This document shows, in pieces, positions 7,968 to 15,949 of a stretch of 47,943 bases of DNA. The notes beneath the pieces were generated by a model. It did no database searches, was not told the origin of the DNA, and saw nothing but the letters and a program-made list of their open reading frames with translations. Within the stretch, counting starts at the first letter, position 1; each line of letters starts with the position of its first letter. Source of the stretch: Planctomycetaceae bacterium (GTDB taxonomy: Bacteria; Planctomycetota; Planctomycetia; Pirellulales; PALSA-1355); NCBI GenBank assembly GCA_003153375.1, contig PLYM01000133.1, positions 54,149 to 102,091 of the forward strand, written 5' to 3'. Both the position numbers and the translations under genes were made by a program.

Positions 7968-8720
7968 ATGGCGGATGAGCAGGCGGAACGACCGAAGATC
8001 GGCGATGTAGGCCGTGCAATAGCCTGGATCCTCTTCATTTGCGTTGTCGTGGCGCTCCTCTACCCTGCGATTCCCAGTTCGCGACACATTCATGGGCGTC
8101 GAGACAGTTGCGCCAATAACATCAAGCAAATCGGCCTGGCGCTCAACGCCTATCACGACCAGTATCACTGCTTCCCGCCGGCTTATATTGCTGACTCGGA
8201 CGGAAAGCCGATGCACAGTTGGCGCGTGATCCTGTTGCCATTCTTCGAGGAGGCTGGGCTGAAGACCCTCTACGAGCAATACGATTTTTCCGAGCCTTGG
8301 AATGGACCACATAACAGCAAACTAGCCGTCGAGTTTTCGATTTATTGCTGCCCGAGCGCGGACGAAGCGCCCTTCAGCACCAACTACGTCGCCGTCGTCG
8401 GCGAGGAAACCGTCTGGCCCGGCACGCGAGGTATGTTGCTTGGCAACGTCACCGACGGAAAGTCGAAGACAATCTCCGTCGTCGAAGTCGCCAACAGCGG
8501 CATTCACTGGATGGAGCCCCGCGATCTGACCTTCGCCGAAGCCCAGCGCGGCATCAACATTCCGGGCGTCAAGCCGGGCATCTCCAGTAATCATGCCGGC
8601 GGCGCGCAGTTCCTGTTTTGCGACGGATCCGTGCATTTCCTAAGCGACAAGATACCGGCGGAAACGCTCCGCGCTCTGTTGACCGCCGAGGGCGGTGAGA
8701 TGGTTGAGATACCCGATTGA
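7968..8720 (+). CDS. DUF1559-type protein, array member 1
   Basis: 250 residues: a short cytoplasmic start, one transmembrane helix (about 18-36) and an exported domain. It carries the conserved DUF1559 body: CANNIKQIGLALNAYHDQYHCFPPAY, HSWRVILLPF, then the C-terminal H-X9-DG-type segment (SNHAGGAQFLFCDGSVHFL). The true prepilin signature (G|FTLVELL) is absent, unlike classic DUF1559 pseudopilins, so processing by prepilin peptidase is unlikely. It starts 7 nt after proB and is the first of four related units. Function of the family is unknown. Confidence 0.85.
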   Translation: MADEQAERPKIGDVGRAIAWILFICVVVALLYPAIPSSRHIHGRRDSCANNIKQIGLALNAYHDQYHCFPPAYIADSDGKPMHSWRVILLPFFEEAGLKTLYEQYDFSEPWNGPHNSKLAVEFSIYCCPSADEAPFSTNYVAVVGEETVWPGTRGMLLGNVTDGKSKTISVVEVANSGIHWMEPRDLTFAEAQRGINIPGVKPGISSNHAGGAQFLFCDGSVHFLSDKIPAETLRALLTAEGGEMVEIPD

Positions 8721-8743
8721 TTGAGACCTGGAACAGCCACCGC

Positions 8744-9496
8744 ATGAAGGACAAGCCACGAAAATCATCGCTGAAGAACAAACTGGGTTGCGCCGTCGCC
8801 AGCGTTGGCGCGGTGCTGGGGCTGGCGGCCCTGTTGCTGCCGATGATCTTCGCCGCGCGCTCCGGCGCGAAGCTAAATACCTGTAACAATCACTTGAAAC
8901 AGCTCGGCATCGCCCTGCTCAACTACGAGAGCGTCTATAAGTCCTTCCCGCCGGCATACGTCGCGGATGCCGACGGCAAGCCGATGCACAGTTGGCGCGT
9001 GCTGTTGCTCCCTTTCCTGGAGAGGCAGGATGTCTACAAAAAGTACGACTTCAACGAACCCTGGAACGGTCCCCACAATCGCCAACTGGCCGGCGAAATG
9101 GATTCTGTTTTTCGCTGTCCCGAAGCCACGGGCGATTCGCAAGAAACCAGCTACGTCGCCGTCGTCGGCTCCGACACCGGCTGGCCCGGCGCCACGCCGA
9201 TAAAGATTCGCGACATGAAGGACGGCCCCTCCAAAACCATCGCGATCGTCGAAGTCGCCAAATCGGGCATCAATTGGATGGAGCCCCGCGACCTGAAATT
9301 GATCGAAGCCATGCAGGGAGTCACCGTCCCCGGTCACGGGCCCGGCCTGAAGATCTCCAGCAATCACGCCGCCGGCGGCGCCAACGTCGGCTATTTTGAC
9401 GCACACGTCTCCTTTCTGCCGGTCGGTTTCTCGCCCGAGGTGCTTCGCGGCCTGCTCACCGCCGCCGGTGGCGAAATCATCAGGGTCCCGGATTGA
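8744..9496 (+). CDS. DUF1559-type protein, array member 2
   Basis: 250 residues from ATG at 8744; an in-frame TTG at 8717 overlaps the previous stop but adds nothing protein-like. A basic N-terminus (KDKPRKSSLKNK) precedes one transmembrane helix (about 13-35) and the exported body with CNNHLKQLGIALLNYESVYK, HSWRVLLLPFLER, YDFNEPWNGPHN and the C-terminal SNHAAGGANVGYFDAHVSFL. It is clearly a paralogue of the genes on each side. It lacks a prepilin cleavage motif. The end of the gene is duplicated immediately downstream (9520-9723). Confidence 0.85.
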   Translation: MKDKPRKSSLKNKLGCAVASVGAVLGLAALLLPMIFAARSGAKLNTCNNHLKQLGIALLNYESVYKSFPPAYVADADGKPMHSWRVLLLPFLERQDVYKKYDFNEPWNGPHNRQLAGEMDSVFRCPEATGDSQETSYVAVVGSDTGWPGATPIKIRDMKDGPSKTIAIVEVAKSGINWMEPRDLKLIEAMQGVTVPGHGPGLKISSNHAAGGANVGYFDAHVSFLPVGFSPEVLRGLLTAAGGEIIRVPD

Positions 9497-9519
9497 TCGG
9501 GGATCGGAAGAGGCAAAGG

Positions 9520-9723
9520 ATGATTGACCAACCAACCGCGAAGCCTGACGGCGACGGCTGCGGACCCGGGCTGAAGATTTCGAGCGATCACGTCCCCGGT
9601 GGAGCACATTTCGGTTTTTTTGACGCGCACGTCTCTTTTCTGTCCAATGGTCTCTCGCCCGACTTGCTACGCGACCTGCTCACGCCCGCCGGCGGCGAGG
9701 AGGTCGTGGAGCCTGGGCAGTAG
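9520..9723 (+). CDS. DUF1559 C-terminal fragment, array member 3
   Basis: 67 residues from ATG at 9520, with AAAGG directly before the start. Only the last domain of the family is present: GPGLKISSDHVPGGAHFGFF, DAHVSFLSNGLSPDLL and the terminal GGEE. The membrane helix and the N-terminal body are missing. It is most similar to the end of the preceding gene, so it probably arose by partial tandem duplication. The frame is intact and a ribosome-binding site is present, so it may be expressed as a small cytoplasmic peptide, or it may be a decaying remnant. Confidence 0.55.
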   Translation: MIDQPTAKPDGDGCGPGLKISSDHVPGGAHFGFFDAHVSFLSNGLSPDLLRDLLTPAGGEEVVEPGQ

Positions 9724-9787
9724 AAACGACCAACAACACCCTTCGCGGCGGTATCTTTCGAAACGTCCCTTTCCAGCGAGGTCCACC

Positions 9788-10567
9788 ATGAGTACCGATC
9801 CTGGCGCGGCGCCCAAACAAGGACTCTCGGGCTGTGTCATTGCCGCGATTGTCGTGGCCTTTGCCGGCGTGGCGCTGTTCTGCTTCGCGGGCATCGGCCT
9901 GGCGCTGCTGCTGCCGGCGGTGCAGGCTGCTCGCGAAGCGGGCCGTCGCAGCCAGTGCATGAACGACATGAAGCAAATCAGCCTGGCACTGTTGAATTAC
10001 CACGACGTCTACCACTCGTTTCCGCCGGCCTTCGTGGCCGATGCCGATGGCAAGCCGATGCACAGTTGGCGGGTCTTGATCCTGCCCTTCATGGAGCAGA
10101 ACCAGCTCTACCAGCAATACGATTTCAACGAGCCCTGGAATGGCCCGAAGAACTCGAGGCTGGCGTCGCAAATGCCCGCGCAGTTTCGCTGCCCCAGCGA
10201 TTCGGTCGATGGCAACAACACCAACTACGTGGCCGTCGTCGGTCCCGAAACCGTCTGGCCGGGGGCCGCTCCGGTCGGCGTTCGCGCCATTCGCGACGGC
10301 ACTTCCAACACCATCCTGCTGGTCGAGAACGTCGGCGCCGGCATCAACTGGCTGGAGCCTCGCGATCTCACGCTCGATGAAGCCCTCCGCGGCATCAACC
10401 CGCCCCATCAGCCGGGCATATCGAGCCACCACCCGGGCGGCGCCGACGCCGTGTTCTGCGACGGGCACGTGCAGTACCTCTCGGACGAGCTCAACCCCAA
10501 CACCCTCCGCGCGCTGCTCACCAAGGACGGCGGCGAACCCGTCAATCCCAACGAACTTGGCTATTGA
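9788..10567 (+). CDS. DUF1559-type protein, array member 4
   Basis: 259 residues. A membrane helix (about 14-39) ends in the family's classic LLLPAVQAAREAGRRSQC motif, followed by MKQISLALLNYHDVYHSFPP, HSWRVLILPFMEQNQLYQQY, YDFNEPWNGPKN and the C-terminal SSHHPGGADAVFCDGHVQYL. Among the four array members it is closest to canonical planctomycete DUF1559 proteins, though the usual FTLVELL segment is replaced by a plain helix. ATG at 9788 follows CCAGCGAGGTCCACC. It is convergent with ppk2. Confidence 0.88.
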   Translation: MSTDPGAAPKQGLSGCVIAAIVVAFAGVALFCFAGIGLALLLPAVQAAREAGRRSQCMNDMKQISLALLNYHDVYHSFPPAFVADADGKPMHSWRVLILPFMEQNQLYQQYDFNEPWNGPKNSRLASQMPAQFRCPSDSVDGNNTNYVAVVGPETVWPGAAPVGVRAIRDGTSNTILLVENVGAGINWLEPRDLTLDEALRGINPPHQPGISSHHPGGADAVFCDGHVQYLSDELNPNTLRALLTKDGGEPVNPNELGY

Positions 10568-10681
10568 TCGAGTAACGGATTGACCGCGCGCACTTGCCCC
10601 CGGATATCCGATGTCTTGTAGGTTTGATATCTCGCGGGCGTTGCGGCGATGGGTTCGATCCGGCCTCCGCCGGTGGCCGCG

Positions 10682-11638
10682 TCAATACACCTGCGGCACG
10701 AAGGTCTGGTCCTCCATGGGCGGCCGGGCATAGTCCTCGGCGTGCGCGCGGGGTGGCAGCTCGGGCGGGGTCGGCGTCAGATCCTCATAGGGGATGACGC
10801 TCAGCAGGTGACGAATGCAATTCAGCCGCGCCGAGCGTTTGTTGTCGGCCGGCACCACCCGCCACGGCGATTGCTTGGTGTCGGTGTGGGCGAACATTGC
10901 ATCCTTGGCTTTGGAATACTCGACCCACTTGGAGCGCGATTCGAGATCCATGGGGCTCAGCTTCCAACTGCGCGTGGGGTCTTTCATCCGCGCCTGAAAG
11001 CGGCTCTCCTGCTCGTGATCGCTGACCGAGAACCAGTACTTGACCAGCACGATGCCCGCACGAATCAGCATCTGCTCGAACTCCGGACAACTGCGCATGA
11101 ACTCCTTGTACTCGTTGTCCGTACAAAAGCCCATCACGTGCTCCACGCCCGCGCGGTTGTACCAACTGCGGTCGAACAGCACGATCTCTCCGGCGCAGGG
11201 CAGATGCGCGACGTATCGCTGAAAGTACCAACTGGTCCGATCGCGTTCCGTCGGACGCCCCAGCGCGACCACGCGACAGATGCGCGGGTTGAGACTTTCG
11301 GTGATGCGCTTGATGACCCCGCCCTTGCCGGCCGCGTCGCGCCCCTCGAAAATCACCACCACCTTCAAGCCCTCGTGCTTCACCCATTCCTGCAGCTTGA
11401 CCAGCTCGATTTGCATCCGCGCGAGCTCCTGCTCATAGAAATCCTTCTTCAGCCTGGGCGGCTGAAAGTGCAAATCGCCATGCTGGGCGGCCGGCCCCAG
11501 CGCCGCGCCGTTCGCCGCGCCGTGGTGCGCCGCGCCGTTGGTCGCCGCGCCGTTGGTCGCCGCGGCAGCATCCAACACTTGGCCCGACAAGGCCTGCTTC
11601 TTTTTCTTCTTCTTGCGTTTCTTTTCTTCAGTGGTCAT
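10682..11638 (-). CDS. ppk2: Polyphosphate kinase 2
   Basis: 318 residues. Walker A is GRDAAGKGG (99-107), Walker B region is LFDRSWYNRAG (154-164), and the lid segment GFCTDNEYKEF follows, as in class I PPK2 enzymes that use polyphosphate to phosphorylate nucleoside diphosphates. ATG at 11638 has GAGGAGG upstream at a good distance. The first 60 residues are unusual: a run of lysines and arginines (KKRKKKKKK), then an Ala/Asn/Gly-rich linker encoded by 15-bp tandem repeats (11502-11565). The basic tail may bind polyphosphate or nucleic acid; that is inference. Confidence 0.94.
   Translation of the reverse strand: MTTEEKKRKKKKKKQALSGQVLDAAAATNGAATNGAAHHGAANGAALGPAAQHGDLHFQPPRLKKDFYEQELARMQIELVKLQEWVKHEGLKVVVIFEGRDAAGKGGVIKRITESLNPRICRVVALGRPTERDRTSWYFQRYVAHLPCAGEIVLFDRSWYNRAGVEHVMGFCTDNEYKEFMRSCPEFEQMLIRAGIVLVKYWFSVSDHEQESRFQARMKDPTRSWKLSPMDLESRSKWVEYSKAKDAMFAHTDTKQSPWRVVPADNKRSARLNCIRHLLSVIPYEDLTPTPPELPPRAHAEDYARPPMEDQTFVPQVY
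11502..11565. repeat. 15-bp tandem repeat inside ppk2
   Basis: Units of GCCGCGCCGTTGGTC: perfect copies at 11529-11543 and 11544-11558, variants at 11502-11513 and 11514-11528, and a partial unit at 11559-11565. The unit is a multiple of three and codes TNGAA-type linker repeats on the minus strand, so copy number changes keep the reading frame. Confidence 0.8.
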
Positions 11639-12143
11639 CTGGCGGTTCCTCCTCGAAGAGTATTGTGACCGGCACGCGTCGTCTCCCGCCAGCGACTTTC
11701 CCAAAAATCGCGTGCCGCGGCCCGCATCGCGCGAGCAAATGTCGTACCCATCCCCAGCCGGCCCCGTCCCCCGAGCCCCGCCTGCCGCCAAAACGCAGAC
11801 GTCCCGCAGCTTTCTCGATGCTTCGCCGTCTGGCTCGCCTCCTGTCCCTGCCCACGACCATGGCGCGCGTCGCGCGATTCTAGCGCGTTCGCCCGCCACG
11901 AATGGGGCATCCCGCCCCGGCAGCACGTCAGCCTTAAAGCGCCGGTGGCACCGACCAAGGTCCGGTAATGCGCAACATCCAGAGGCCCTGAGCTTGGCTT
12001 CAGCCTCGCGCCGCGATTCGCTATCATGGCGGGGCTCTTGTGCCTGGGGCGCGACAAAAAAGGGGTGGTCGCGGCGATTCCCGCGACCCCTTGCCGCCCG
12101 GCGCGGCGAGCGTGCGGTCCGTTGACAGAAAGCGGAGGCGAAC
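11639..12143. other. Intergenic region between divergent ppk2 and the 12144 gene
   Basis: 505 bp without a supported gene. A fragment GGTGGCACCGACC at 11944-11956 matches the outer end of the REPIN-like elements at 887 and 1528 and may be a decayed single arm. A hairpin with an adjacent A/T run is listed at 12055-12092. The ribosome-binding site GGAGG of the next gene is at 12134-12138. Confidence 0.4.
12055..12092 (-). terminator. Hairpin with T-run on the minus strand
   Basis: AAGGGGtGGTCGCGG, a short loop and CCCGCGACCCCTT form an imperfect GC-rich stem at 12060-12092; on the minus strand it is followed by TTTTTTT (12061-12055). It would stop leftward antisense transcription from the 12144 gene region, since no minus-strand gene ends here. 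Confidence 0.4.
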
Positions 12144-12833
12144 TTGCCCATAACAGTCGGCACGGACACCTATGGTCGCGTCAAGACGGTGGCCGGCACG
12201 CCCATCGTCACCAAATTCGCGATGCTCCAGATGGTTCCGATCTATCCCGTCCAGTCGTTCTACTTTGCTGGCGTCGGGCCGACTCGCTGGAGCGGCATTC
12301 CGTTCATCGCGGGCAGCCAATCGTCGGCCATCCATGGCATTCCGCTGGCTGCCGTCGATCGCATGTCGGTTGTCGTGGCCTACGCCCGCGGCCTGTGCGC
12401 CATTCTGTTCCTCCTTGGTTTCGTTCCGCTTTTGATAGGCGGGATCATGTCGATCTCGGGTCCGCCCCCCGATCGCTTCGCGCGGATCGCGATGGTGGTC
12501 TGCGCAATAATATTTTTCATTGGGGCGATCGGTGGCTTGCTAACCTACACCCTGGCCCGCACGCCCGCTCGCGAGCACGCCATTCGCCACTACTGTGCCG
12601 AGCTACTGGGCATCTCCGCCGATCCGGCCCGCGTGCCGGCCGACATCAGCGCCCGACTCGATCAACTCGCCGACGAGCGCTGCCGCTGCGACGCCACGAC
12701 CCGCAATCGTTTGCTTCTCCAGCTCATTGCCGTGCGCGCCAAGATCGCCCAAGACGTCGAGATCGACCGCATGGAACTGAAGACCGACGAACTGCTGGCC
12801 CACCTGCAGCATGCCGACCGCGTGGCGGCATGA
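12144..12833 (+). CDS. Uncharacterised two-helix membrane protein
   Basis: 229 residues starting at TTG 12144, supported by GGAGG 5 nt upstream. The N-terminal 75 residues are soluble and rich in Pro and aromatic residues (TKFAMLQMVPIYPVQSFYF). Two transmembrane helices follow (about 79-101 and 114-136), separated by a short loop. The C-terminal 90 residues are helical and cytoplasmic (DQLADERCRCDATTRNRLLL), ending in a likely coiled region. No enzyme motif and no family recognised. The gene is followed by repeat-rich intergenic DNA. Confidence 0.7.
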   Translation: MPITVGTDTYGRVKTVAGTPIVTKFAMLQMVPIYPVQSFYFAGVGPTRWSGIPFIAGSQSSAIHGIPLAAVDRMSVVVAYARGLCAILFLLGFVPLLIGGIMSISGPPPDRFARIAMVVCAIIFFIGAIGGLLTYTLARTPAREHAIRHYCAELLGISADPARVPADISARLDQLADERCRCDATTRNRLLLQLIAVRAKIAQDVEIDRMELKTDELLAHLQHADRVAA

Positions 12834-12995
12834 CAACGCGTGCTGGGCCGAGAGAGAACCGTCCAATCGGCTCCCGCCACCCGTTCTTCGCCGCGCGCGC
12901 TCAATGGCCCAATTGCTTACTAGACGGCTGAGCCAGTCAATCGTTCACCGACTGGGCATTGCAGCGAGCCGGTGCTCAGCGTGCCACGCGTCTCT

Positions 12996-13085
12996 GTGGG
13001 CCAACGGCCCAATCTGCACCAGACAGGGGCACCGCCCCTGGGAACCGGAAGCCCACCCCTCGCGCCCTGAGCGCAAACGGGGCGG
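12996..13085. repeat. GGGCCAACGGCCCA-type dispersed repeat, copy
   Basis: Begins GTGGGCCAACGGCCCAATCT, then CAGGGGCACCGCCCCTGG, then GAAGCCCACCCCTCGCGCCC, ending at an ACGGGGCGG. It is nearly the same as 13986-14075; the two flank the gene at 13249-13920. Related, more divergent copies are at 1075-1298. Composed of successive GC-rich palindromes. The rest of the 415-bp gap between 12834 and 13248 shows nothing else. Confidence 0.7.
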
Positions 13086-13248
13086 AATTGCCTGCGATGC
13101 ATCGAGCCGCATTGCCGAACTGGGCCGATCGACGTGGCGATCACAAAAAGTTGTGCTGTCCGCCGACCGGACGATAAAATCGCTTGCGTCTCTTTGGTGT
13201 TCTCCAAAACGTCTGTCGACGCGGGCTGCGTTCACGTTGGGGGCGATC

Positions 13249-13920
13249 ATGGATTACTGGCAATTGCTGGCTGACGTTCCGCTGCCCACGCGAAGACAAA
13301 CGGTCCGATTCGCCGCCCACCTGGCCGAGGCCCACAGTTGGTACAAGCATCTCCCCTTCTTCCCGCCCGGCGCGTCGTTCGTCTTCTTTCTCAACCCGCA
13401 CGCGTGCATGGGCCTCAATTACATCGACGATGCCTTCACCGTCTTTGAGGTCAAAACGGCCGACTACTGCGATCATCCCAGCCGACTGGCGACAACAGAA
13501 TACCTGTGCCGGTTCGGGTATTGGGATTATTGGATTGCTGACATTCCAGGCTACCGAGAACACCAGGCGCCGCGGATTTATGGATTGGGCGAAGGCGGGT
13601 CGCTGACGTTGCCCGATGAAGTTGCCCAACATTGGTCCTGCTGCTTAACCGCTTTTCTGAAGGACGGACCCGTGTTGAAGGGTTGGCAATTCGACACCGA
13701 CCGAGCGGCATTTCGCAAGTATGCCCGGGAAAACCCACGTGAGCCGGAAGTCGCCCGCTACGCTCGTCTCGCCCGCAGGGCCCGCGCCGGTGAGACGCTG
13801 GAGCGAACCTTCCTCGTTCAACTCCTGCCGTCCGAAACCGCGGTGCAACGCGACTACGTTCTGCGAACGCTCAACCGCGTGCGAGAGGAATGCGCCGCAA
13901 TCAAGCAAGTCCGCGCCTAG
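13249..13920 (+). CDS. Conserved hypothetical protein (223 aa)
   Basis: Soluble protein from ATG at 13249; upstream in-frame DNA crosses the dispersed repeat and is not protein-like. The N-terminal third contains AEAHSWYKHLPFFPPGASFV, a stretch I recall from an uncharacterised bacterial family with a HSWYKHLP motif. The middle is aromatic and Tyr/Trp-rich (CRFGYWDYWIADIPGYREH), and the C-terminal third is helical and Arg-rich. No signal peptide or transmembrane helix. It stands alone between two copies of the same dispersed repeat. Confidence 0.75.
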   Translation: MDYWQLLADVPLPTRRQTVRFAAHLAEAHSWYKHLPFFPPGASFVFFLNPHACMGLNYIDDAFTVFEVKTADYCDHPSRLATTEYLCRFGYWDYWIADIPGYREHQAPRIYGLGEGGSLTLPDEVAQHWSCCLTAFLKDGPVLKGWQFDTDRAAFRKYARENPREPEVARYARLARRARAGETLERTFLVQLLPSETAVQRDYVLRTLNRVREECAAIKQVRA

Positions 13921-13985
13921 CCCCGGCAAATCGCAACCGCCCACCGGCAACGCGCTGCCGGCCGCTGCCGCAACGGCCATTCCCC

Positions 13986-14075
13986 GTGGGCCAACGGCCC
14001 AACCTGCACGAGCCAGGGGCATCGCCCCTGGGAGTCGGAAGCCCACCCCTCGCGCCCTGAGCCCCAACGGGGCGG
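13986..14075. repeat. GGGCCAACGGCCCA-type dispersed repeat, copy
   Basis: Same unit and orientation as 12996-13085, with most positions identical by eye (GTGGGCCAACGGCCCAACCT, CAGGGGCATCGCCCCTGG, AAGCCCACCCCTCGCGCCC, ACGGGGCGG). It lies in the 324-bp gap before the convergent gene at 14245. Confidence 0.7.
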
Positions 14076-14244
14076 TGCTGGCTAACGATTTATCGCGATG
14101 CGTTGGAGCAGTCAGCACCATCGAGCTGCATTCGGCGCGAAATCCCGAATCGGTTCCTGCCACCTTTTCCTTGCCCTTTTCCTTGCCTCGCCCTTCTCCA
14201 TGGACCGACGATCCCCGTCGGAGTGATCGCGAAGCGGCGCTGGA

Positions 14245-14982
14245 TCACAACGTTGATACGAACAATTTACCGCGCTTCGATTTCAGAACTTCAAGTTTGC
14301 CGCCGTGGCCGCTCTGTGAATAGATCTGTGGATGTCTGTAGCGAGCCTGAATAAGGTCCGTCGCGAACACGAACTGACCGTCGGGCAATTGCGTTAAAGG
14401 CAGCGTGGTAAGCTTGAAAATATATTGCCAATCCGGCTTTTCCTCCGTGATCAGATCGGCAACGCTCTCCTTGAGTTCGATAACTCCTAATGTACCACCG
14501 AATCCTTTGCTGTCCCACGACATGGCGCCTCTTTCGTGCCAATATCGTGCAAGATCGAAGAATCGCTCGGTGCGCAGCAAGCACGACTCGATGTCGAGCG
14601 GGATATCGGGCGACTGTGAGGCGACCGCCTTATGAATATGCGGCTTGCGTTGGACCGCTTGATCGTAAAGTACGGTGACCGAGTCCTGGTCATTCTGCGC
14701 GAGCAAGTGAAATAGCTCCTTAAGGCTATGTCCCTTCGGCGGCGGCGCCCCGTTTTTCCGGATGCAATGTAGGCACTTTAGCAATAGTTCCGTTCCCAGA
14801 AGCGTGAGCGTGACAATCGGAAAAATATAGAGGTCAATTCGGCCGGTGCGATTTCCTTCCCTTTCCAGCGCAGCCGCCGATTGTGTAAATCTCAGCGCGT
14901 GGTGAAAAATGTCGTACGGATCGATCTTCGCCGCTGGTTGTGACGCCGACCTCGCCGTCCGTGGATCCTTGCTTTTGCTCAT
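14245..14982 (-). CDS. Uncharacterised protein (245 aa), possibly HEPN-like
   Basis: Starts at ATG 14982. The middle is mostly helical (LYIFPIVTLTLLGTELLLKCLHCI at about 51-74, then GHSLKELFHLLAQ), an arrangement reminiscent of HEPN-like helical bundles in which a GH-LKELF segment follows the first long helix; no clear RX4-6H nuclease motif was found, so the assignment is tentative. The last 60 residues look beta-rich (FVFATDLIQARYRHPQIY). Codon use is visibly less GC-biased than in neighbours (many A/T third positions), which may point to recent acquisition. Confidence 0.7.
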   Translation of the reverse strand: MSKSKDPRTARSASQPAAKIDPYDIFHHALRFTQSAAALEREGNRTGRIDLYIFPIVTLTLLGTELLLKCLHCIRKNGAPPPKGHSLKELFHLLAQNDQDSVTVLYDQAVQRKPHIHKAVASQSPDIPLDIESCLLRTERFFDLARYWHERGAMSWDSKGFGGTLGVIELKESVADLITEEKPDWQYIFKLTTLPLTQLPDGQFVFATDLIQARYRHPQIYSQSGHGGKLEVLKSKRGKLFVSTL

Positions 14983-15148
14983 GCGCCGCTCTCAATAGTT
15001 AGTGATCTCCCTCAAACGGCTCGAAAACCGCTCCCATCCTTCGTTTGATAGCGAACAAGTTGACGGGAATGACCGGCCGGGGCAGAAAAGGTGCAGAGGA
15101 AAGAGACGGCTTCAGGAACCGACTTCAACTGTCTCGGGGTCGCCCCTC

Positions 15149-15904
15149 TCACTTCCGCTTCAAATTCTTCGCCGCGAAATCCGCGATGGCGCGGTGCGTC
15201 TCCGGCGAGCACCACGTGTCGATGATGGTCTCTTGCGTGAGCGCGGTTTGCCGCCGGGCGGATTCGATCATCGGGCGGCGGACGTCGAGCTTGGTGGCGG
15301 CGAAGGTGGCGGGGGCGACGAGGCCCATCTCAGTGGCGACGGCGTGGGCGCGCGGCAGGAGATCGGCGGGGTCGACGAGCTCGTCGACCAGGCCGCGGGC
15401 CACGGCTTCCTCGGGTTGCCAGGTGCGGCCGGTGAGGATCAAGGTGGAAAAATGCTCGCGGGGGGTGGTGTAGCGGGCGATCTCCAGGGCCCAGGCGGGG
15501 AATAGCACGCCGACTTGGATTTCGGTCAGGCCGATGCGGGCGGTGCCGCGGGCCAGCAGCCGCTGATCGCAGGCCAGCATGATGATCGCGCCGCCGGCGA
15601 TGGCGTGGCCGTTGACCGCGGCCACCAGCGGCTTGGGAAACGTGACCAGCCGCTCGAACGCCTCGACCATCTTGGCCACGAACGCCCGCACGTAGCTCTC
15701 GCCCCCGTCGATGATCGCCGGCAGATCGACGCCCGCCCCAAAAGCACTCCCCTGCCCCGTGAGGATCGCGGAGCGCGCGGGACTGCGCTCGATCGTGTCG
15801 AGCGCGGCGATTATTGCCGCGAGAAAATCCAGGTTCAGCGCGTTGCCCTTGCCCCGCACCATCCGCAGCACCGTGACAGAGCCCTGCGTTTCGAGTTCGA
15901 TCAT
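15149..15904 (-). CDS. Enoyl-CoA hydratase/isomerase family protein
   Basis: 251 residues, crotonase fold. The two oxyanion-hole regions are present (GSAFGAGVDL near 52-61 and NGHAIAGGAIIML near 98-110). Glu128 in IGLTEIQVG aligns with one catalytic Glu of rat enoyl-CoA hydratase (Glu144), but the second (Glu164) aligns with Thr154 in HFSTLILTG. Members lacking that residue are often isomerases or other acyl-CoA enzymes rather than hydratases, so the reaction is open. CAGGGAAT lies upstream of ATG 15904. Neighbours give no pathway clue; an inverted-repeat element begins 45 bp upstream of its start. Confidence 0.85.
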   Translation of the reverse strand: MIELETQGSVTVLRMVRGKGNALNLDFLAAIIAALDTIERSPARSAILTGQGSAFGAGVDLPAIIDGGESYVRAFVAKMVEAFERLVTFPKPLVAAVNGHAIAGGAIIMLACDQRLLARGTARIGLTEIQVGVLFPAWALEIARYTTPREHFSTLILTGRTWQPEEAVARGLVDELVDPADLLPRAHAVATEMGLVAPATFAATKLDVRRPMIESARRQTALTQETIIDTWCSPETHRAIADFAAKNLKRK

Positions 15905-15949
15905 CGAAGGATTCCCTGAAAGTTACGGTTTGGCTTTCGTGGCTCATTC

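Noticed and set aside
6764-8038. 424-codon minus-strand open frame over proB
   Set aside because: Antisense shadow of proB with Gly/Val/Gln/Asp-rich, motif-free product.
12811-13248. N-terminal extension of the 13249 gene
   Set aside because: The open frame upstream runs through a dispersed repeat and has no protein-like character; MDYWQLLADV at 13249 is the likely start.
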